Below are positions 1 to 10,506 of a DNA stretch of 64,000 nt, piece by piece (the first letter of the stretch is position 1; every line of letters starts with the position of its first letter). This stretch comes from DASRBO01 sp035653595 (lineage in GTDB: Bacteria > Actinomycetota > Acidimicrobiia > Acidimicrobiales > JAJPHE01), in the NCBI GenBank assembly GCA_035653595.1, contig DASRBO010000106.1, positions 1-64,000 on the forward strand. The letters are read 5' to 3'. Below the pieces are notes generated by a model. That model had not been told where the DNA came from and ran no database searches. It worked only from the letters and a program-made list of their open reading frames with translations. The position numbers were made by a program, and so were the translations under genes.

Positions 1-738
1 TTCACCGGCTGGAGGCTGGATCGGCGCGACTACAGCTTCGCCTTCGACTCCGCCGACCACGACGACGGGGTGAAGACCTTCCTCGGTCACACCGGCGACC
101 TCTCCGGACAGGACGTGGTCGACATCGTCACCCACCACCCCGCCTCGCCTCGCTGGGTGGCGTCGCGGGCCTGGAGCAACTTCGCCTACCCGACGGATCC
201 GTCCGACCCGGTCCTCGACGATCTCGTCGCCGCGTACACGCCGGACCTGTCGTTGTCGGCCTTGTTCCGGGCGTTGTTCCTCCATCCCGACTTCCGCGGC
301 TCTCAGGCCCGCTCCGGTCTGGTGAAGCAGCCCATCGAGTACGTGGTGGGAGCGGTTCGTGTGCTGGCCCCCGATCTGCTCGGCCCTCAGGCGGAAACCC
401 TCAGCCAAGGCCCGGCCGGCCTCCTGAGCGGGGTTCTTGCCCAGCTGGGCCAGGTCCCGTTCAATCCGCCCAACGTCGGGGGCTGGCCTCAGAACGGCTA
501 CTGGCTGACCACGGCGTCGTCCCTGGCCCGACTCCGCTTTGCCACAACTCTGGCCCGGCGGGCGGACCTTTCCGCCGTGGAGGACGCCCCCCCATCGGGC
601 CGGGTCGACGCCACCGCCCGCCTGCTCGGCATATCCGAGTGGTCGGACTCGACGTCCTCGGCCCTCTCACAGGTATCGGGCGATCCCCGATCCCTCGTGG
701 CCCTGGCGCTGGTCTCCCCCGAGTACGTGCTCAACTAG
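1..738 (+). CDS. DUF1800 family protein, C-terminal part (cut by window edge)
   Basis: The frame is open from the first base and begins with an FTGW motif, which is typical of the middle of DUF1800 proteins; the usual family length is about 450-600 residues, so roughly the first half is missing. The visible 245 residues contain the conserved ASRAW, LFLHPDF and PPNVGGWP motifs. DUF1800 proteins are of unknown biochemical function and are almost always paired with a secreted DUF1501 protein, which starts 28 bases downstream here, so the two are probably co-transcribed. The family assignment is firm; the function is not known. Confidence 0.85.
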   Translation, partial: FTGWRLDRRDYSFAFDSADHDDGVKTFLGHTGDLSGQDVVDIVTHHPASPRWVASRAWSNFAYPTDPSDPVLDDLVAAYTPDLSLSALFRALFLHPDFRGSQARSGLVKQPIEYVVGAVRVLAPDLLGPQAETLSQGPAGLLSGVLAQLGQVPFNPPNVGGWPQNGYWLTTASSLARLRFATTLARRADLSAVEDAPPSGRVDATARLLGISEWSDSTSSALSQVSGDPRSLVALALVSPEYVLN

Positions 739-766
739 AGCCGCCAAGCAAGGAAAGGAGCCACCC

Positions 767-2080
767 GTGACCCCCGCACCGATGTCCCGCCGCCGCTTCC
801 TTACGGCGCTGGCGACCACCGGTGCTGCCGGCGCGCTTGGCGTCGGAATGGCCCGCCACGTGTTCGGCAGCCCGAGCCCGGCTGCCACCCGACACGGGCC
901 GACCCCCGCCACTGGCGGGCCGCTGGTGCTGATTGGCCTCTACGGGGGCAACGACGGTCTCAACACGGTCGTCCCCTACGAGGACCCCCACTACCTGGCG
1001 GCACGGGGCACCCTCGGCTACGGCCCCCACGAGGTGTTGACCCTCGGTGAAGGGTTGGGGCTTCACCCCAACCTCAAGGGCCTCAAAGGGCTCTGGGACG
1101 CCGGTCGTCTCGCCATCGTTCGGGGGGTTGGCTATCCCGACCCCGTGCTCAGCCACTTTCGCTCCATGGCCATTTGGCAGTCGGCCTCGCCGGCGGCGGA
1201 GGTATCGACGGGCTGGGTGGGCCGGTGGCTGGACGCCACTGGCACCGACCCATTGCGGGCGGTGTCGGTCGGGCCCACCCTGCCTCTTCTCGCCTCAGGC
1301 GAGAGGACGGCGGCGGCGGCGGTGCCGGCGACGTCCATGGACCTGCCCGCCGGACCGGGGCTCAAGGCCGCCTTCGCCGCCATGTCCCGGGCGCCCGCCG
1401 CCTCTGGCCTCGGCGTCCTCGGGGCCCGGGTCCTCCAGAGCGGCTCGGACCTGCTCGAGGTGCAGGCGGTGGTGAGCGATGCGCTGGCGGCGCAACCGGC
1501 CACCGATCTGGGCAACACCAACAGCCTCGACGCCGGGGGCACGGCCGCCGCCGGTGGGCCGCCCTCGGGCAGCAGCAAGTCCCCGGCCTCCGCACCCGCC
1601 GCCGACAATCCTCTCGCCACCCAGCTGGATCTGGTGGCCCGCCTGATCAAGGCGGGCGTGTCGACCCGGATCTACATGGTGAGCCTGGGGGGCTTCGACA
1701 CCCATTCCGCCGAGAAGGACACCCACGCCCACCTGCTCTCCCAGCTGGACCAGGCCGTGGCGGGCTTCCTGTCCGACGTGAGCACCCACCGACACGGGAA
1801 AGGGACGGTGGTGGCCACCTTCTCGGAGTTCGGAAGGCGGGCGGCGGCCAACGCCAGCGCCGGCACCGACCACGGCACCGCCGCACCGATGTTCGTGGCT
1901 GGCCAACCCGTCAAGGGCGGCTTCTACGGCGAGCAGCCGTCGCTCGCCGCCCTGGATGCGGGCAACCTCGAGTTCACCACGGACTTCCGTTCGGTGTACG
2001 CCACCCTCCTCGGGCCGCTGCTCGGCTACGACCCCGACGCCGCGTTGTCCGGCCGATGGCCCACCCTGGCCCTGATCTGA
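767..2080 (+). CDS. DUF1501 family Tat-exported protein
   Basis: A 437-residue protein of the DUF1501 (alkaline-phosphatase-like fold) family. The N-terminus carries a twin-arginine signal, SRRRFLTAL followed by an Ala/Gly-rich hydrophobic stretch, so export by Tat is likely. The family motifs GLYGGNDGLNTVVPY, the GGFDTH segment and the FSEFGRR/DHGTA segment, whose His and Asp residues suggest a metal site, are all present. The GTG start at 767 has AGGAAAGGAG six bases upstream; an ATG at 782 is a possible alternative that keeps the Tat motif. It follows a DUF1800 gene, the standard partner. The Ala/Gly/Ser-rich insert around residues 245-275 looks like a flexible loop. Substrate unknown. Confidence 0.85.
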   Translation: MTPAPMSRRRFLTALATTGAAGALGVGMARHVFGSPSPAATRHGPTPATGGPLVLIGLYGGNDGLNTVVPYEDPHYLAARGTLGYGPHEVLTLGEGLGLHPNLKGLKGLWDAGRLAIVRGVGYPDPVLSHFRSMAIWQSASPAAEVSTGWVGRWLDATGTDPLRAVSVGPTLPLLASGERTAAAAVPATSMDLPAGPGLKAAFAAMSRAPAASGLGVLGARVLQSGSDLLEVQAVVSDALAAQPATDLGNTNSLDAGGTAAAGGPPSGSSKSPASAPAADNPLATQLDLVARLIKAGVSTRIYMVSLGGFDTHSAEKDTHAHLLSQLDQAVAGFLSDVSTHRHGKGTVVATFSEFGRRAAANASAGTDHGTAAPMFVAGQPVKGGFYGEQPSLAALDAGNLEFTTDFRSVYATLLGPLLGYDPDAALSGRWPTLALI

Positions 2081-2266
2081 GTCATGAGGTGAACGGCGCT
2101 GTCTACAGGGATGACCCCAACGAGGACGTGGCAATAGCCATCCGTAGGGGTCATTGACACCACCGCCGGCAGCGCCGAGCGAGGCCCCTCGACCACATCG
2201 GACACCGGCCTTGCGTGGGCCAGGAATGCGGCTCGGCGTGCCGCCTGTCATTCTTCGGGTCGAGCC

Positions 2267-2962
2267 GTGCACGCCCTCTCCGTCCCCTATGTCGTGATGC
2301 TGGCCAGCACGGCCGCGGCCTCCGGATCTCTCTGCGCGGTGGCACGGCTGCGTCCGCAGGTCTCGACCTGGACGACCCGGCCGCTGGCCCTCGTGCTGGT
2401 GGCGATAACCGGGGCCTGGATCGGGACAACCAGCACCGCCCCCCATTGGTCGCCGGCCACCGCCCTGCCGTTGGCGCTGTGCGATGTGGCGACCCTGGTG
2501 GCTGCGGCCGCCTGCTGGTGGCGCCACCCCCTCCTGGTCGAGCTGACCTGGTTCTGGGGCCTGGCCGGCAGCCTGCAGTCGTTGGTCACCCCCGATGTGT
2601 CGGCTCGGTTCCCGAGTGCCGAGTTCGTGGAGTACGTGGTCGCCCACGCTGGGATCGTCACGGCCGCCCTCCTCCTGGTGGTGGGGCTCCGACTGGCTCC
2701 GCGCCCTCACGCGGCCGCAAGGGTCCTGGGCATAACGGCTGCGTACACCGCCGGCGTGGGGCTGGCCGACGCCCTCACCGGAGGGGACTACATGTACCTG
2801 CGCCAGCGCCCCTCCAGCTGGACGCTCCTGTCGGTCCTGGGTCCCTGGCCGTGGTACATCTTCGGCGCCGCCGGGGTGGCGGTCGTCCTGGTTGTCGCCC
2901 TCGACGCTCCCTTCTGGCGCTCGCGCCGGCGCGCCGGGCCACTTACCAGCCTCCCTTCCTGA
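2267..2962 (+). CDS. YwaF-like (TIGR02206) integral membrane protein
   Basis: A 231-residue polytopic membrane protein with about six hydrophobic segments. The WFWGLAGSLQSLVTPD motif, the following VAHAGI segment and the GGDYMYLRQ stretch match the TIGR02206/YwaF family of bacterial membrane proteins, whose function is unknown. The start is a GTG at 2267; no strong ribosome binding site is visible. It is followed after 29 bases by a VOC-fold gene on the same strand, but nothing links them functionally. The family call rests on motif recall only. Confidence 0.7.
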   Translation: MHALSVPYVVMLASTAAASGSLCAVARLRPQVSTWTTRPLALVLVAITGAWIGTTSTAPHWSPATALPLALCDVATLVAAAACWWRHPLLVELTWFWGLAGSLQSLVTPDVSARFPSAEFVEYVVAHAGIVTAALLLVVGLRLAPRPHAAARVLGITAAYTAGVGLADALTGGDYMYLRQRPSSWTLLSVLGPWPWYIFGAAGVAVVLVVALDAPFWRSRRRAGPLTSLPS

Positions 2963-2991
2963 GAGCGCCGCCCTTGCTACCTTCTCGCTTG

Positions 2992-3414
2992 ATGGACATG
3001 GTGCGCCGGGTGGTCGTGTTCGACGCCGCCGACCTTGATGCCGAAAGCACCTTCTGGGCTGGCATCTTCGGCGGCCAGGTCTTTCGGGACGACGACTTTC
3101 ACTGTGTCATCGATGCCGCCGGCAACTGGCACGTCGGGGTCCAGCTGGCTCCGGACCACATGCCCCCCGACTGGCCGGACGGCGCCCCTCAGCAGGTCCA
3201 TCTCGACCTGCACGTCGAGGATCCCCGAGCGGCACACGAAGCAGCCATAGGGCTGGGCGCCAGGCTGCTCAAGGCCGGCGACCTCTCCTCCCCGGAGGGT
3301 CACCAGGTCTACGCCGACCCGGCGGGCCACCCGTTCTGCATTGGCTGGGGTCACCCTTCCCCCGCCGCGATCGCATCCTTTGTTGCCGAGAGGTTGAGCT
3401 CGGAGAGCGCCTGA
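2992..3414 (+). CDS. VOC (glyoxalase/bleomycin-resistance fold) protein
   Basis: A 140-residue protein with the paired beta-alpha-beta-beta-beta pattern of the vicinal oxygen chelate fold: an N-terminal FDAADLDAESTFWAGIFGG segment, a central QQVHLDLHVEDP strand with a His, and a C-terminal DPAGHPFCIGW motif typical of glyoxalase-like domains. The His in QVHLDL and the C-terminal segment are where VOC enzymes bind metal, but not all ligands can be assigned. The ATG at 2992 is chosen over the longer open frame because the protein then begins just before the first VOC strand. Substrate cannot be inferred. Confidence 0.75.
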   Translation: MDMVRRVVVFDAADLDAESTFWAGIFGGQVFRDDDFHCVIDAAGNWHVGVQLAPDHMPPDWPDGAPQQVHLDLHVEDPRAAHEAAIGLGARLLKAGDLSSPEGHQVYADPAGHPFCIGWGHPSPAAIASFVAERLSSESA

Positions 3415-3493
3415 CGCTGATGCTCTCGGCGGCCAGCCGGCGAGGGGGCGCCCCATTGGAGGCGACCTGGCCGGCCATGGTGCCCAGTCAGGC

Positions 3494-4285
3494 TTACCGA
3501 GCCGAGCCGAGGTGGCGGGCGAGGAAGGAAACTGACGCCTCACGTTCGAATTGCGGGATGCCAACGTGGGGCCCAGGGTTGAGGTGCAGGGTCTTCTCCA
3601 CCGACCCGAAGCTGTCCCAGAGGCGGAGTGCGTCGGCTACCGGATGGCCGCCGTCGTGGGCCTGGGCGAGGAACAACACCGGGATCCTGATCGTGCCGGC
3701 CAACTCCGGGGACCGCTTGTTCCCAGGGCCTGCGCTGGCGAGCCCGAAGACCGCACAGGTGAAGCGTGCGTCGCCCGCCACCAGCGGAAGCCCGACCCCG
3801 GTGCCCATGGAGACACCCCACCAACCTGTGGGTCCGTCGCCGACATCGGGCAGCTTCTCGAGGGCGTCGAGCACGTCGACCCAGTCCTCGACTGTCCGCA
3901 GGAAGATCGACGGATAGGTCCCCGTCGCCGTGCGGGCGCGCTGAATGGGTTCGCCCGTCTCGATGGCCCGCTGGCGCGCCCGTTCACGCTCCATCGCCGC
4001 TTCACGCCCGCGCTGGCGCTCCTCTTCGCTCACCCGGTCGCCGTGGCCCACGGCATCGATGGCCACGCAGGCGTAGGCGTGCTCGAGCACCAGAGCCCGC
4101 GCCATCGCCACGATGTTGCTGACCTTCTTGTGCTGGCTCCCCCCGTGGCCGAAGAGTACCTTGGGGCGCGTCCCGGTCGCCCCGGGCGGCGTCCATACCA
4201 TGCCGGGCACGATCTCGCGTCCGGTGTCGAGCTCAAACCTTCGTGCCCGAACACCGTCCTTCACCTCGTCTTGTGTGATGTTCAT
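3494..4285 (-). CDS. alpha/beta hydrolase (dienelactone-hydrolase-like), paralogue 1
   Basis: A 263-residue alpha/beta hydrolase. It has the oxyanion HGG at residues 47-49, a nucleophile elbow GVSMG with Ser159, a probable acid Asp211 and a catalytic His240 in the motif GPHVG. A charged insertion at residues 85-125 forms the cap. It is clearly homologous to the gene at 5122-5907: the same GYWGVSMG-type elbow, the AFGS.EKT(L/M)H(L/I)NPGPHVG tail and the FERE motif occur in both, so one arose by duplication. Start at 4285 has GGAGG upstream. It is divergent from the IclR gene, 53 bases away, which suggests control by that regulator. Substrate unknown, probably an ester or lactone. Confidence 0.75.
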   Translation of the reverse strand: MNITQDEVKDGVRARRFELDTGREIVPGMVWTPPGATGTRPKVLFGHGGSQHKKVSNIVAMARALVLEHAYACVAIDAVGHGDRVSEEERQRGREAAMERERARQRAIETGEPIQRARTATGTYPSIFLRTVEDWVDVLDALEKLPDVGDGPTGWWGVSMGTGVGLPLVAGDARFTCAVFGLASAGPGNKRSPELAGTIRIPVLFLAQAHDGGHPVADALRLWDSFGSVEKTLHLNPGPHVGIPQFEREASVSFLARHLGSAR

Positions 4286-4338
4286 CGATCGCAACCTCCG
4301 CACGGCGGCTCGGTCAGGGTCAGCCCGGTGACCTCCAC

Positions 4339-5079
4339 ATGACGGAAACAATCCTCGGGAGGGGGCTGCGGGTCCTCGAAGCGGTGGCGAGCGCCGGCGG
4401 GCCGGTACGGCTCTCGCAGATCGCGTCGCAGCTCGGAATGCAAAAGAGCTCGGTCCACCGCGTGCTGCGCTCTCTCATCGACGCCGGCTTCCTCATGCAG
4501 GATCCGGCAACGGATCTCTACTCGGCGACACTGAAGGTGTGGGAGCTGGGGTCGGCCGTGGTCGGCTCGCTGCCCATAAAGCGGGCGGCCACGACGGTGC
4601 TTCTCGAGTTGCAGCGACGGACGGGCGAGACCGTCTCCTTGTCGGTGCTGGACGGCGACGACGTCTTGTACCTCGACAAGATCATCTCGCCGCGGCCCAT
4701 GGGGTTCACGACCCGTGTGGGCAGCCGGGTGCCTGCGCCCATGACCGTCGGCGGCCGAGCGATGCTGGCCTACGAGGACGACCCTGATGCCGTTGTGGCA
4801 CGGGTGGCTCGACGCCTCGGCAAGGAGATTCTCGACCCGGCCAGGGCAATGGCCGATATCCGGCGGGCTCGCCAGGACGGATACCTCAAAGGCATCGGCC
4901 GCGCCGAACGAGGTGTGGTCGGCATCGCCGCCGCGGTTCCCGGGCCGGATGGCCGGGCCGCCGCCGGTCTGACTGTGTCGGCACCGGCGAAGCGGCTCGA
5001 CGACAAGCGCGAGCAGGAGGTCATCGACGCCCTGGTAATGGCCGTCTCGGTCCTGGCCGAGGCCCTCGGCGGACGCTGA
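4339..5079 (+). CDS. IclR family transcriptional regulator
   Basis: A 246-residue protein of the size and layout of IclR regulators: an N-terminal winged helix-turn-helix at about residues 5-60 (LSQIASQLGMQKSSVHRVLRSL) and a GAF-like effector domain at about 70-240. IclR proteins control catabolic operons in response to small aromatic or carboxylic effectors. It sits between two paralogous hydrolase genes on the opposite strand and lies in a cluster with a carboxylesterase and an MmgE/PrpD protein. A perfect IclR-type palindrome 2.5 kb away (7559-7575) is a plausible target. Effector unknown. Confidence 0.88.
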   Translation: MTETILGRGLRVLEAVASAGGPVRLSQIASQLGMQKSSVHRVLRSLIDAGFLMQDPATDLYSATLKVWELGSAVVGSLPIKRAATTVLLELQRRTGETVSLSVLDGDDVLYLDKIISPRPMGFTTRVGSRVPAPMTVGGRAMLAYEDDPDAVVARVARRLGKEILDPARAMADIRRARQDGYLKGIGRAERGVVGIAAAVPGPDGRAAAGLTVSAPAKRLDDKREQEVIDALVMAVSVLAEALGGR

Positions 5080-5121
5080 GGGCGCAGGGAGGGTTCTGGT
5101 CAATCCTCGCCTGGGCGCCGA

Positions 5122-5907
5122 TCAGTGCAGATGCCGGGCGAAGAAGGCGGCGGAGGATTCACGCTCGAAGGTCGGTACCCCGACGTGGGGGCCCGGGTTG
5201 ATGTGCATCGTCTTCTCCGCCGAGCCGAACGCTTCCCAGAGGGCCAGGCCGGCCGCCGGGGTCATGAGCTCGTCGTTGTACTGGAAGAGGAACAGCAGGG
5301 GAACGGTTATGGCCGCCACCTGCTCGCGAAATGCCGGGTCGGGGAGATAGGCGAAGAGTCCGAACACGGCCGCCGCGATCCGGGGCTCGTTGGCGACAAG
5401 GGGAATGCCGTAGCGGGCACCCATGGACACGCCCCAGTAGCCGTACGAAGTTCCCGCCAGGTCAGTGCCCTCGATCTCGTCGAGTAGCGCTCGCCACTCC
5501 CGCGACATCCGGGGGATCACTGCGTCCGGACCGACGCCGGGGCCAGAATCGTTCGGCCGCTCGGCGGAGGGCCGCGGGGTTCCGGGCGTCCGGGCCCCGG
5601 CCGTCTGCAGCCGGCGGAGCGTCTCCTCCTGCTGCCTCACCTGCTCCTCCGTGCGCCGATCCCCGTGGCCGGGCGCATCCAGAGCGATCGTCGCCCACCC
5701 ACGGCGTCTGGCCATCGACGCCGCCATGGCGACGATGTTCGGCGCCTCCTTGGACTGGAAGCCGCCATGGCCCATGAGGATCGTCGGGGCCGCGCCGGAG
5801 CCCGCCTCGGGCGCCCAACGGATTCCTGGGACCTGTTGGCCTTCGACGGTGAGCTCGAATCGGAGCTCCGCCACCCCGTCGGTGATCTTCTCGCCAATGC
5901 GTTCCAT
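5122..5907 (-). CDS. alpha/beta hydrolase (dienelactone-hydrolase-like), paralogue 2
   Basis: A 261-residue paralogue of the gene at 3494-4285, with the same architecture: HGG at residues 47-49, nucleophile Ser161 in GVSMG, probable acid Asp212 and His241 in GPHVG. The cap insertion at residues 85-135 is Arg/Glu- and Pro-rich and diverges most between the two copies, which suggests different substrates. The start has AGGAGAG upstream. It lies 33 bases downstream of the carboxylesterase gene on the same strand, so these two probably form an operon (carboxylesterase first). Confidence 0.75.
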   Translation of the reverse strand: MERIGEKITDGVAELRFELTVEGQQVPGIRWAPEAGSGAAPTILMGHGGFQSKEAPNIVAMAASMARRRGWATIALDAPGHGDRRTEEQVRQQEETLRRLQTAGARTPGTPRPSAERPNDSGPGVGPDAVIPRMSREWRALLDEIEGTDLAGTSYGYWGVSMGARYGIPLVANEPRIAAAVFGLFAYLPDPAFREQVAAITVPLLFLFQYNDELMTPAAGLALWEAFGSAEKTMHINPGPHVGVPTFERESSAAFFARHLH

Positions 5908-5940
5908 TCGTCTCTCTCCTGTTGCGGTCCGCGTCTCGTG

Positions 5941-7509
<1,569 letters not shown>

Positions 7510-7558
7510 CGGGTCCCCCTCGATCCCACAGCCGTCCCAGCTTGCTGTGACATATGGC

Positions 7559-7575
7559 GTTCCGCTCAGCGGAAC
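7559..7575. promoter_or_regulatory. Perfect 17-bp inverted repeat, probable IclR-family operator
   Basis: GTTCCGCTCAGCGGAAC: two 8-base arms around a single C, in the intergenic region between the divergent carboxylesterase (start 7509) and MmgE/PrpD (start 7624 or 7633) genes. The TTCC...GGAA core and this length match operators described for IclR-family regulators. An IclR gene lies at 4339-5079, so this is likely its site and would control both divergent units. Confidence 0.65.
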
Positions 7576-7623
7576 ACCGTTCTGCCGTACTAGTTTGGCC
7601 GTTGGCCACCCCCGAGGCAAGGA

Positions 7624-9018
7624 GTGGGACGCTTGGGCCGGACACGGGTCGTCTCCGACTACATCGCCGGGGCTGCGACGACTCCGTTGAGCGCTGCCAC
7701 GGTCGAGCTGGGGCGGCTCCACCTGCTGGACACCCTGGCGTCCGTCGTGGCCTGCCGGGACCTCGACGCCGCCCGGGTGGCGGCTCGTTTCGTCGAGCTG
7801 CGCTCCCCCACCCAGCAGGTCGGCGGGGGCAGCGCCACCATCCTGGGGACCCGCCAACTGGTACCGCTCGTCGATGCGGCCTTCGCCGGCGCCATGACCG
7901 CCCACGCCGCTGAGATCAACGACTTCATCCCATCCGTGTTCGTCCAACCGGGCCCGGCCGTCGTCGCTACTGCTCTCGCCGTGGGCGAGCACGTGGGTGC
8001 CAGCGGACGGGAGGTCCTCGGTGCCCTGGTCGCCGGTTACGAGCTGGCGGCCCGGGTCCCTCGGGCGCTCGGGGGGGCCAACCTGCGGCGCGCCGGCATC
8101 GCCAGCCACGGGGTAGGCGCCTGTTTCGGGGCCGCCACGGCCGCGGCCGCGCTGTGGCCGCTGTCTCCGGAACGAGTCGCCGACCTCCTGAGCCTGACGG
8201 CCCAGCAGGCCGCCGGTTCGTGGCAATGGCTGCTCGATGTCGAGCATGTGGAGAAGGCGTTCGTCTTCGCCGGAATGGGCGCACGCAACGGGCTCGAGGC
8301 GGTGCTGCTCGTGGAGGCCGGCTACCGAGGCGTACCCGACGCTCTCGACCGGCCCGGAACGTGGTTCACCGGGTCGTCCGGCGACGACCGTGGACACGGG
8401 GATCTCGATGAACTCGTCCGAGACCTTGGCGACCAAAGCGTGCTAACGGATACCGCTTTCAAGCGGTATCCGGTCGGCGGCCCCGCTCAACCGGCGGTGG
8501 AGGCGCTGCTCCACCTGCGGCGCTCCTCCCTGCCATCGGCAGATGACGTAGAACGGATCCGCATCGCCATGCCCGGTCGCTTCGAGGCGTTCCGCGACGC
8601 CGCCATGCCGGCGCTCAACCTCCGCTATTTGGCGTCGATAATCGTGCTGGACGGGACGTTGGACTTCGTCGCCGCGCAGTCCCGCCAGCGGATGCGCGAG
8701 GATCCAGCGGTGCTCGAGCTGATGGCCCGCGTGGAGGTCAGCCACGACGAGGCTCAGGAGTCGGCCCCTGGCGAGCCGCGTGCCGAGTCCGCCCGCGTCA
8801 CGGTCCAACGGCGTGATGGCTCGGCGCTCGAGCATTTCGTGCCGCACGTGCTCGGGTTCCCGTCCCATCCGATGACGGCGGCTGACGTGGAGGCTAAGGC
8901 GCTCGAACTGACGGTCCCGCACCTGGGCGCGGCCCGGGCGCATGCTCTCGTGCAGGCCAGCAGCGCTCTCGACTCCGTCACCTCGGCCGACCTCGTCGCC
9001 CTGATCGCAGACAGGTAG
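7624..9018 (+). CDS. MmgE/PrpD family protein (2-methylcitrate-dehydratase-like)
   Basis: A 464-residue protein matching the MmgE/PrpD family, whose characterised members dehydrate 2-methylcitrate, isomerise itaconate-type acids or decarboxylate cis-aconitate. Family landmarks are the LDTLAS start, the AAFAGAMTAHAAEINDF segment, the SHGVGACFGAATAAA segment and the FKRYPVGG motif near residue 280. The GTG at 7624 is very close to its AAGGAG; a TTG at 7633 has better spacing (8 bases) and may be the true start. The cluster context (two hydrolases, an esterase and IclR) suggests catabolism of an ester that yields an organic acid; the exact substrate is not indicated. Confidence 0.8.
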   Translation: MGRLGRTRVVSDYIAGAATTPLSAATVELGRLHLLDTLASVVACRDLDAARVAARFVELRSPTQQVGGGSATILGTRQLVPLVDAAFAGAMTAHAAEINDFIPSVFVQPGPAVVATALAVGEHVGASGREVLGALVAGYELAARVPRALGGANLRRAGIASHGVGACFGAATAAAALWPLSPERVADLLSLTAQQAAGSWQWLLDVEHVEKAFVFAGMGARNGLEAVLLVEAGYRGVPDALDRPGTWFTGSSGDDRGHGDLDELVRDLGDQSVLTDTAFKRYPVGGPAQPAVEALLHLRRSSLPSADDVERIRIAMPGRFEAFRDAAMPALNLRYLASIIVLDGTLDFVAAQSRQRMREDPAVLELMARVEVSHDEAQESAPGEPRAESARVTVQRRDGSALEHFVPHVLGFPSHPMTAADVEAKALELTVPHLGAARAHALVQASSALDSVTSADLVALIADR

Positions 9019-9230
9019 TGGCAGCGAGGCGGGCGCCCATCCGGCTTTGCTTCCCTGCCCCTGAGGACGGCCGGCTGGGGGGCGCGGGGAGCGCGGGACG
9101 ACGGTCCAAGGCCGCCATGCCGCTCGCCATCAGGTCCGGGACGAGGCGAACCCGCCGCAGCTAAGCCGCTGGCGGCTGGGGCGGTCCTGCCGCCTCCGGG
9201 CAGCGCCCGGTACCCTTCCGGAGCGAGACG

Positions 9231-10208
9231 GTGCCCATGCCTGAGCTGTTGATCGCCTCCAACCCCGATCCCGAATCGAGCCTGGCCTACCTGGTGCGGG
9301 TGCCCCTGGGCGAGGGCATAGTCCTGCGCACCTCGGGCACCTGGCCCCGCACCAAGGCGCTGTACTGCTATCCGGTGGCGGCGGCCGAGTGGCCGGCGCA
9401 GGCCGACATCATCGAGCGGATCCCGCTCCGGTCCTGTGTCCGTCGGGGCGCCGCCATCGACCTGGTCGCCAAGCGGTCGAGGGAGAACCGGTCCCAGCTG
9501 GTCTTCACCACCGCTCGCGGCCGCGACGCCGTGTTCTGGCAGTCGCCCCGAACCCGGCGACAGGCGCGGCCCCGGGTCACCACACCCGGCGCCCGGGCCG
9601 CCGGCATCGCTGAGCTCGAGGTGATCGTCGACAGCTACGAGCGCTATGCGTACCGCTTCGGCTCCAAGCAGGTCCGGACGGTCACTCGGGCGCTGCCCTG
9701 CGGCGACTACGGCGTGGTCGCGGACGGCCGCCTGGTGGCGGCGGTGGAGCGCAAGTCCCTGGCCGACCTCACCTCGAGCCTGGTGAGCGGTCGGCTGCGC
9801 TACGCCCTCGGTGAGCTGGCGGCGCTTCCCAGGGCGGCGGTGGTCGTCGAGGACCGCTACTCGGAGCTGTTCAAGTCCGAGTACGTCCGCCCTGCCCTCA
9901 TCGCCGACGGCCTGGCCGAGTGCCAGGTTCGCTGGCCCGAGGTTCCCATCGTCTTCTGCGAGAACCGCCCGTTGGCGGAGGAGTGGACCTACCGCTACCT
10001 GGCCGCGGCCTACCAGTGGGCCACCACGGAGCAGGCCGCCGCCGAGCGGATAACCAGCGCGCCACCCCTGGTCGTCGCACCTCCGGCACCGGGGCCGTCG
10101 GCGGCCGAGGTGCGGGCCTGGGCGCGGGCCAGCGGCATCGCCGTCACCGATCGGGGCCGCCTGCCGGCCGAGGTCCAGGAGGCCTGGCGGGCCGCCCACG
10201 ACCTCTGA
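9231..10208 (+). CDS. ERCC4-domain nuclease fused to an Lsr2-like DNA-binding tail
   Basis: A 325-residue protein. Residues about 128-265 form an ERCC4/XPF-type nuclease domain with the diagnostic GDY (158-160) and ERKSLAD (173-179), the metal-binding catalytic motif. Residues 290-325 match the C-terminal DNA-binding domain of the nucleoid protein Lsr2: EVRAWARASGIAVTDRGRLPAEV resembles the Lsr2 RxWA...RGR pattern that reads the AT-rich minor groove. Residues 1-120 are of unknown function. The likely role is structure-specific DNA cleavage in repair, targeted by the tail. Start is GTG 9231 or ATG 9237. It has no obvious operon partners. Confidence 0.75.
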   Translation: MPMPELLIASNPDPESSLAYLVRVPLGEGIVLRTSGTWPRTKALYCYPVAAAEWPAQADIIERIPLRSCVRRGAAIDLVAKRSRENRSQLVFTTARGRDAVFWQSPRTRRQARPRVTTPGARAAGIAELEVIVDSYERYAYRFGSKQVRTVTRALPCGDYGVVADGRLVAAVERKSLADLTSSLVSGRLRYALGELAALPRAAVVVEDRYSELFKSEYVRPALIADGLAECQVRWPEVPIVFCENRPLAEEWTYRYLAAAYQWATTEQAAAERITSAPPLVVAPPAPGPSAAEVRAWARASGIAVTDRGRLPAEVQEAWRAAHDL

Positions 10209-10266
10209 CGCCGCCAGGGCAGTCCGGTTCCGATCAGCTGCGGCGGACCCCGAGGCGCGCGGGCCC

Positions 10267-10506
10267 TCAACCTTCCTCCCGAGTGCGCCGGGGCGCCTTC
10301 TGCACCCTGCCGGCATGAATGCAACGGGTGCAGACGTCCATGCGGCGCGTGCCCCCGTTGACCAGGACCCGCACCCTCTGAATGTTTGGGTCGAAGCGGC
10401 GACTGGTCCTGGCCTTGATCCGGCGGTGCATCGCCCCCTTGCCCAGCCGGCTCACCCTCTTGCCGAAGCGCGGCCGCTTTCCGCAGATCTCGCAGACCGC
10501 CCCCAT
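10267..10506 (-). CDS. rpmB: 50S ribosomal protein L28
   Basis: A 79-residue L28. It has the N-terminal VCEICGKRPRFGKRVS, the central RRFDPNIQRVRVLVNGG and the CTRCIHAGRV segment of the family. Both Cys pairs (CEIC and CTRC) are kept, so this is the zinc-binding C+ form. The ATG at 10506 has no Shine-Dalgarno sequence directly upstream; instead it overlaps the stop of a 15-codon leader ORF as TGATG, so its translation is probably coupled to that ORF. It stands alone, not next to rpmG as in many bacteria. Confidence 0.92.
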   Translation of the reverse strand: MGAVCEICGKRPRFGKRVSRLGKGAMHRRIKARTSRRFDPNIQRVRVLVNGGTRRMDVCTRCIHAGRVQKAPRRTREEG

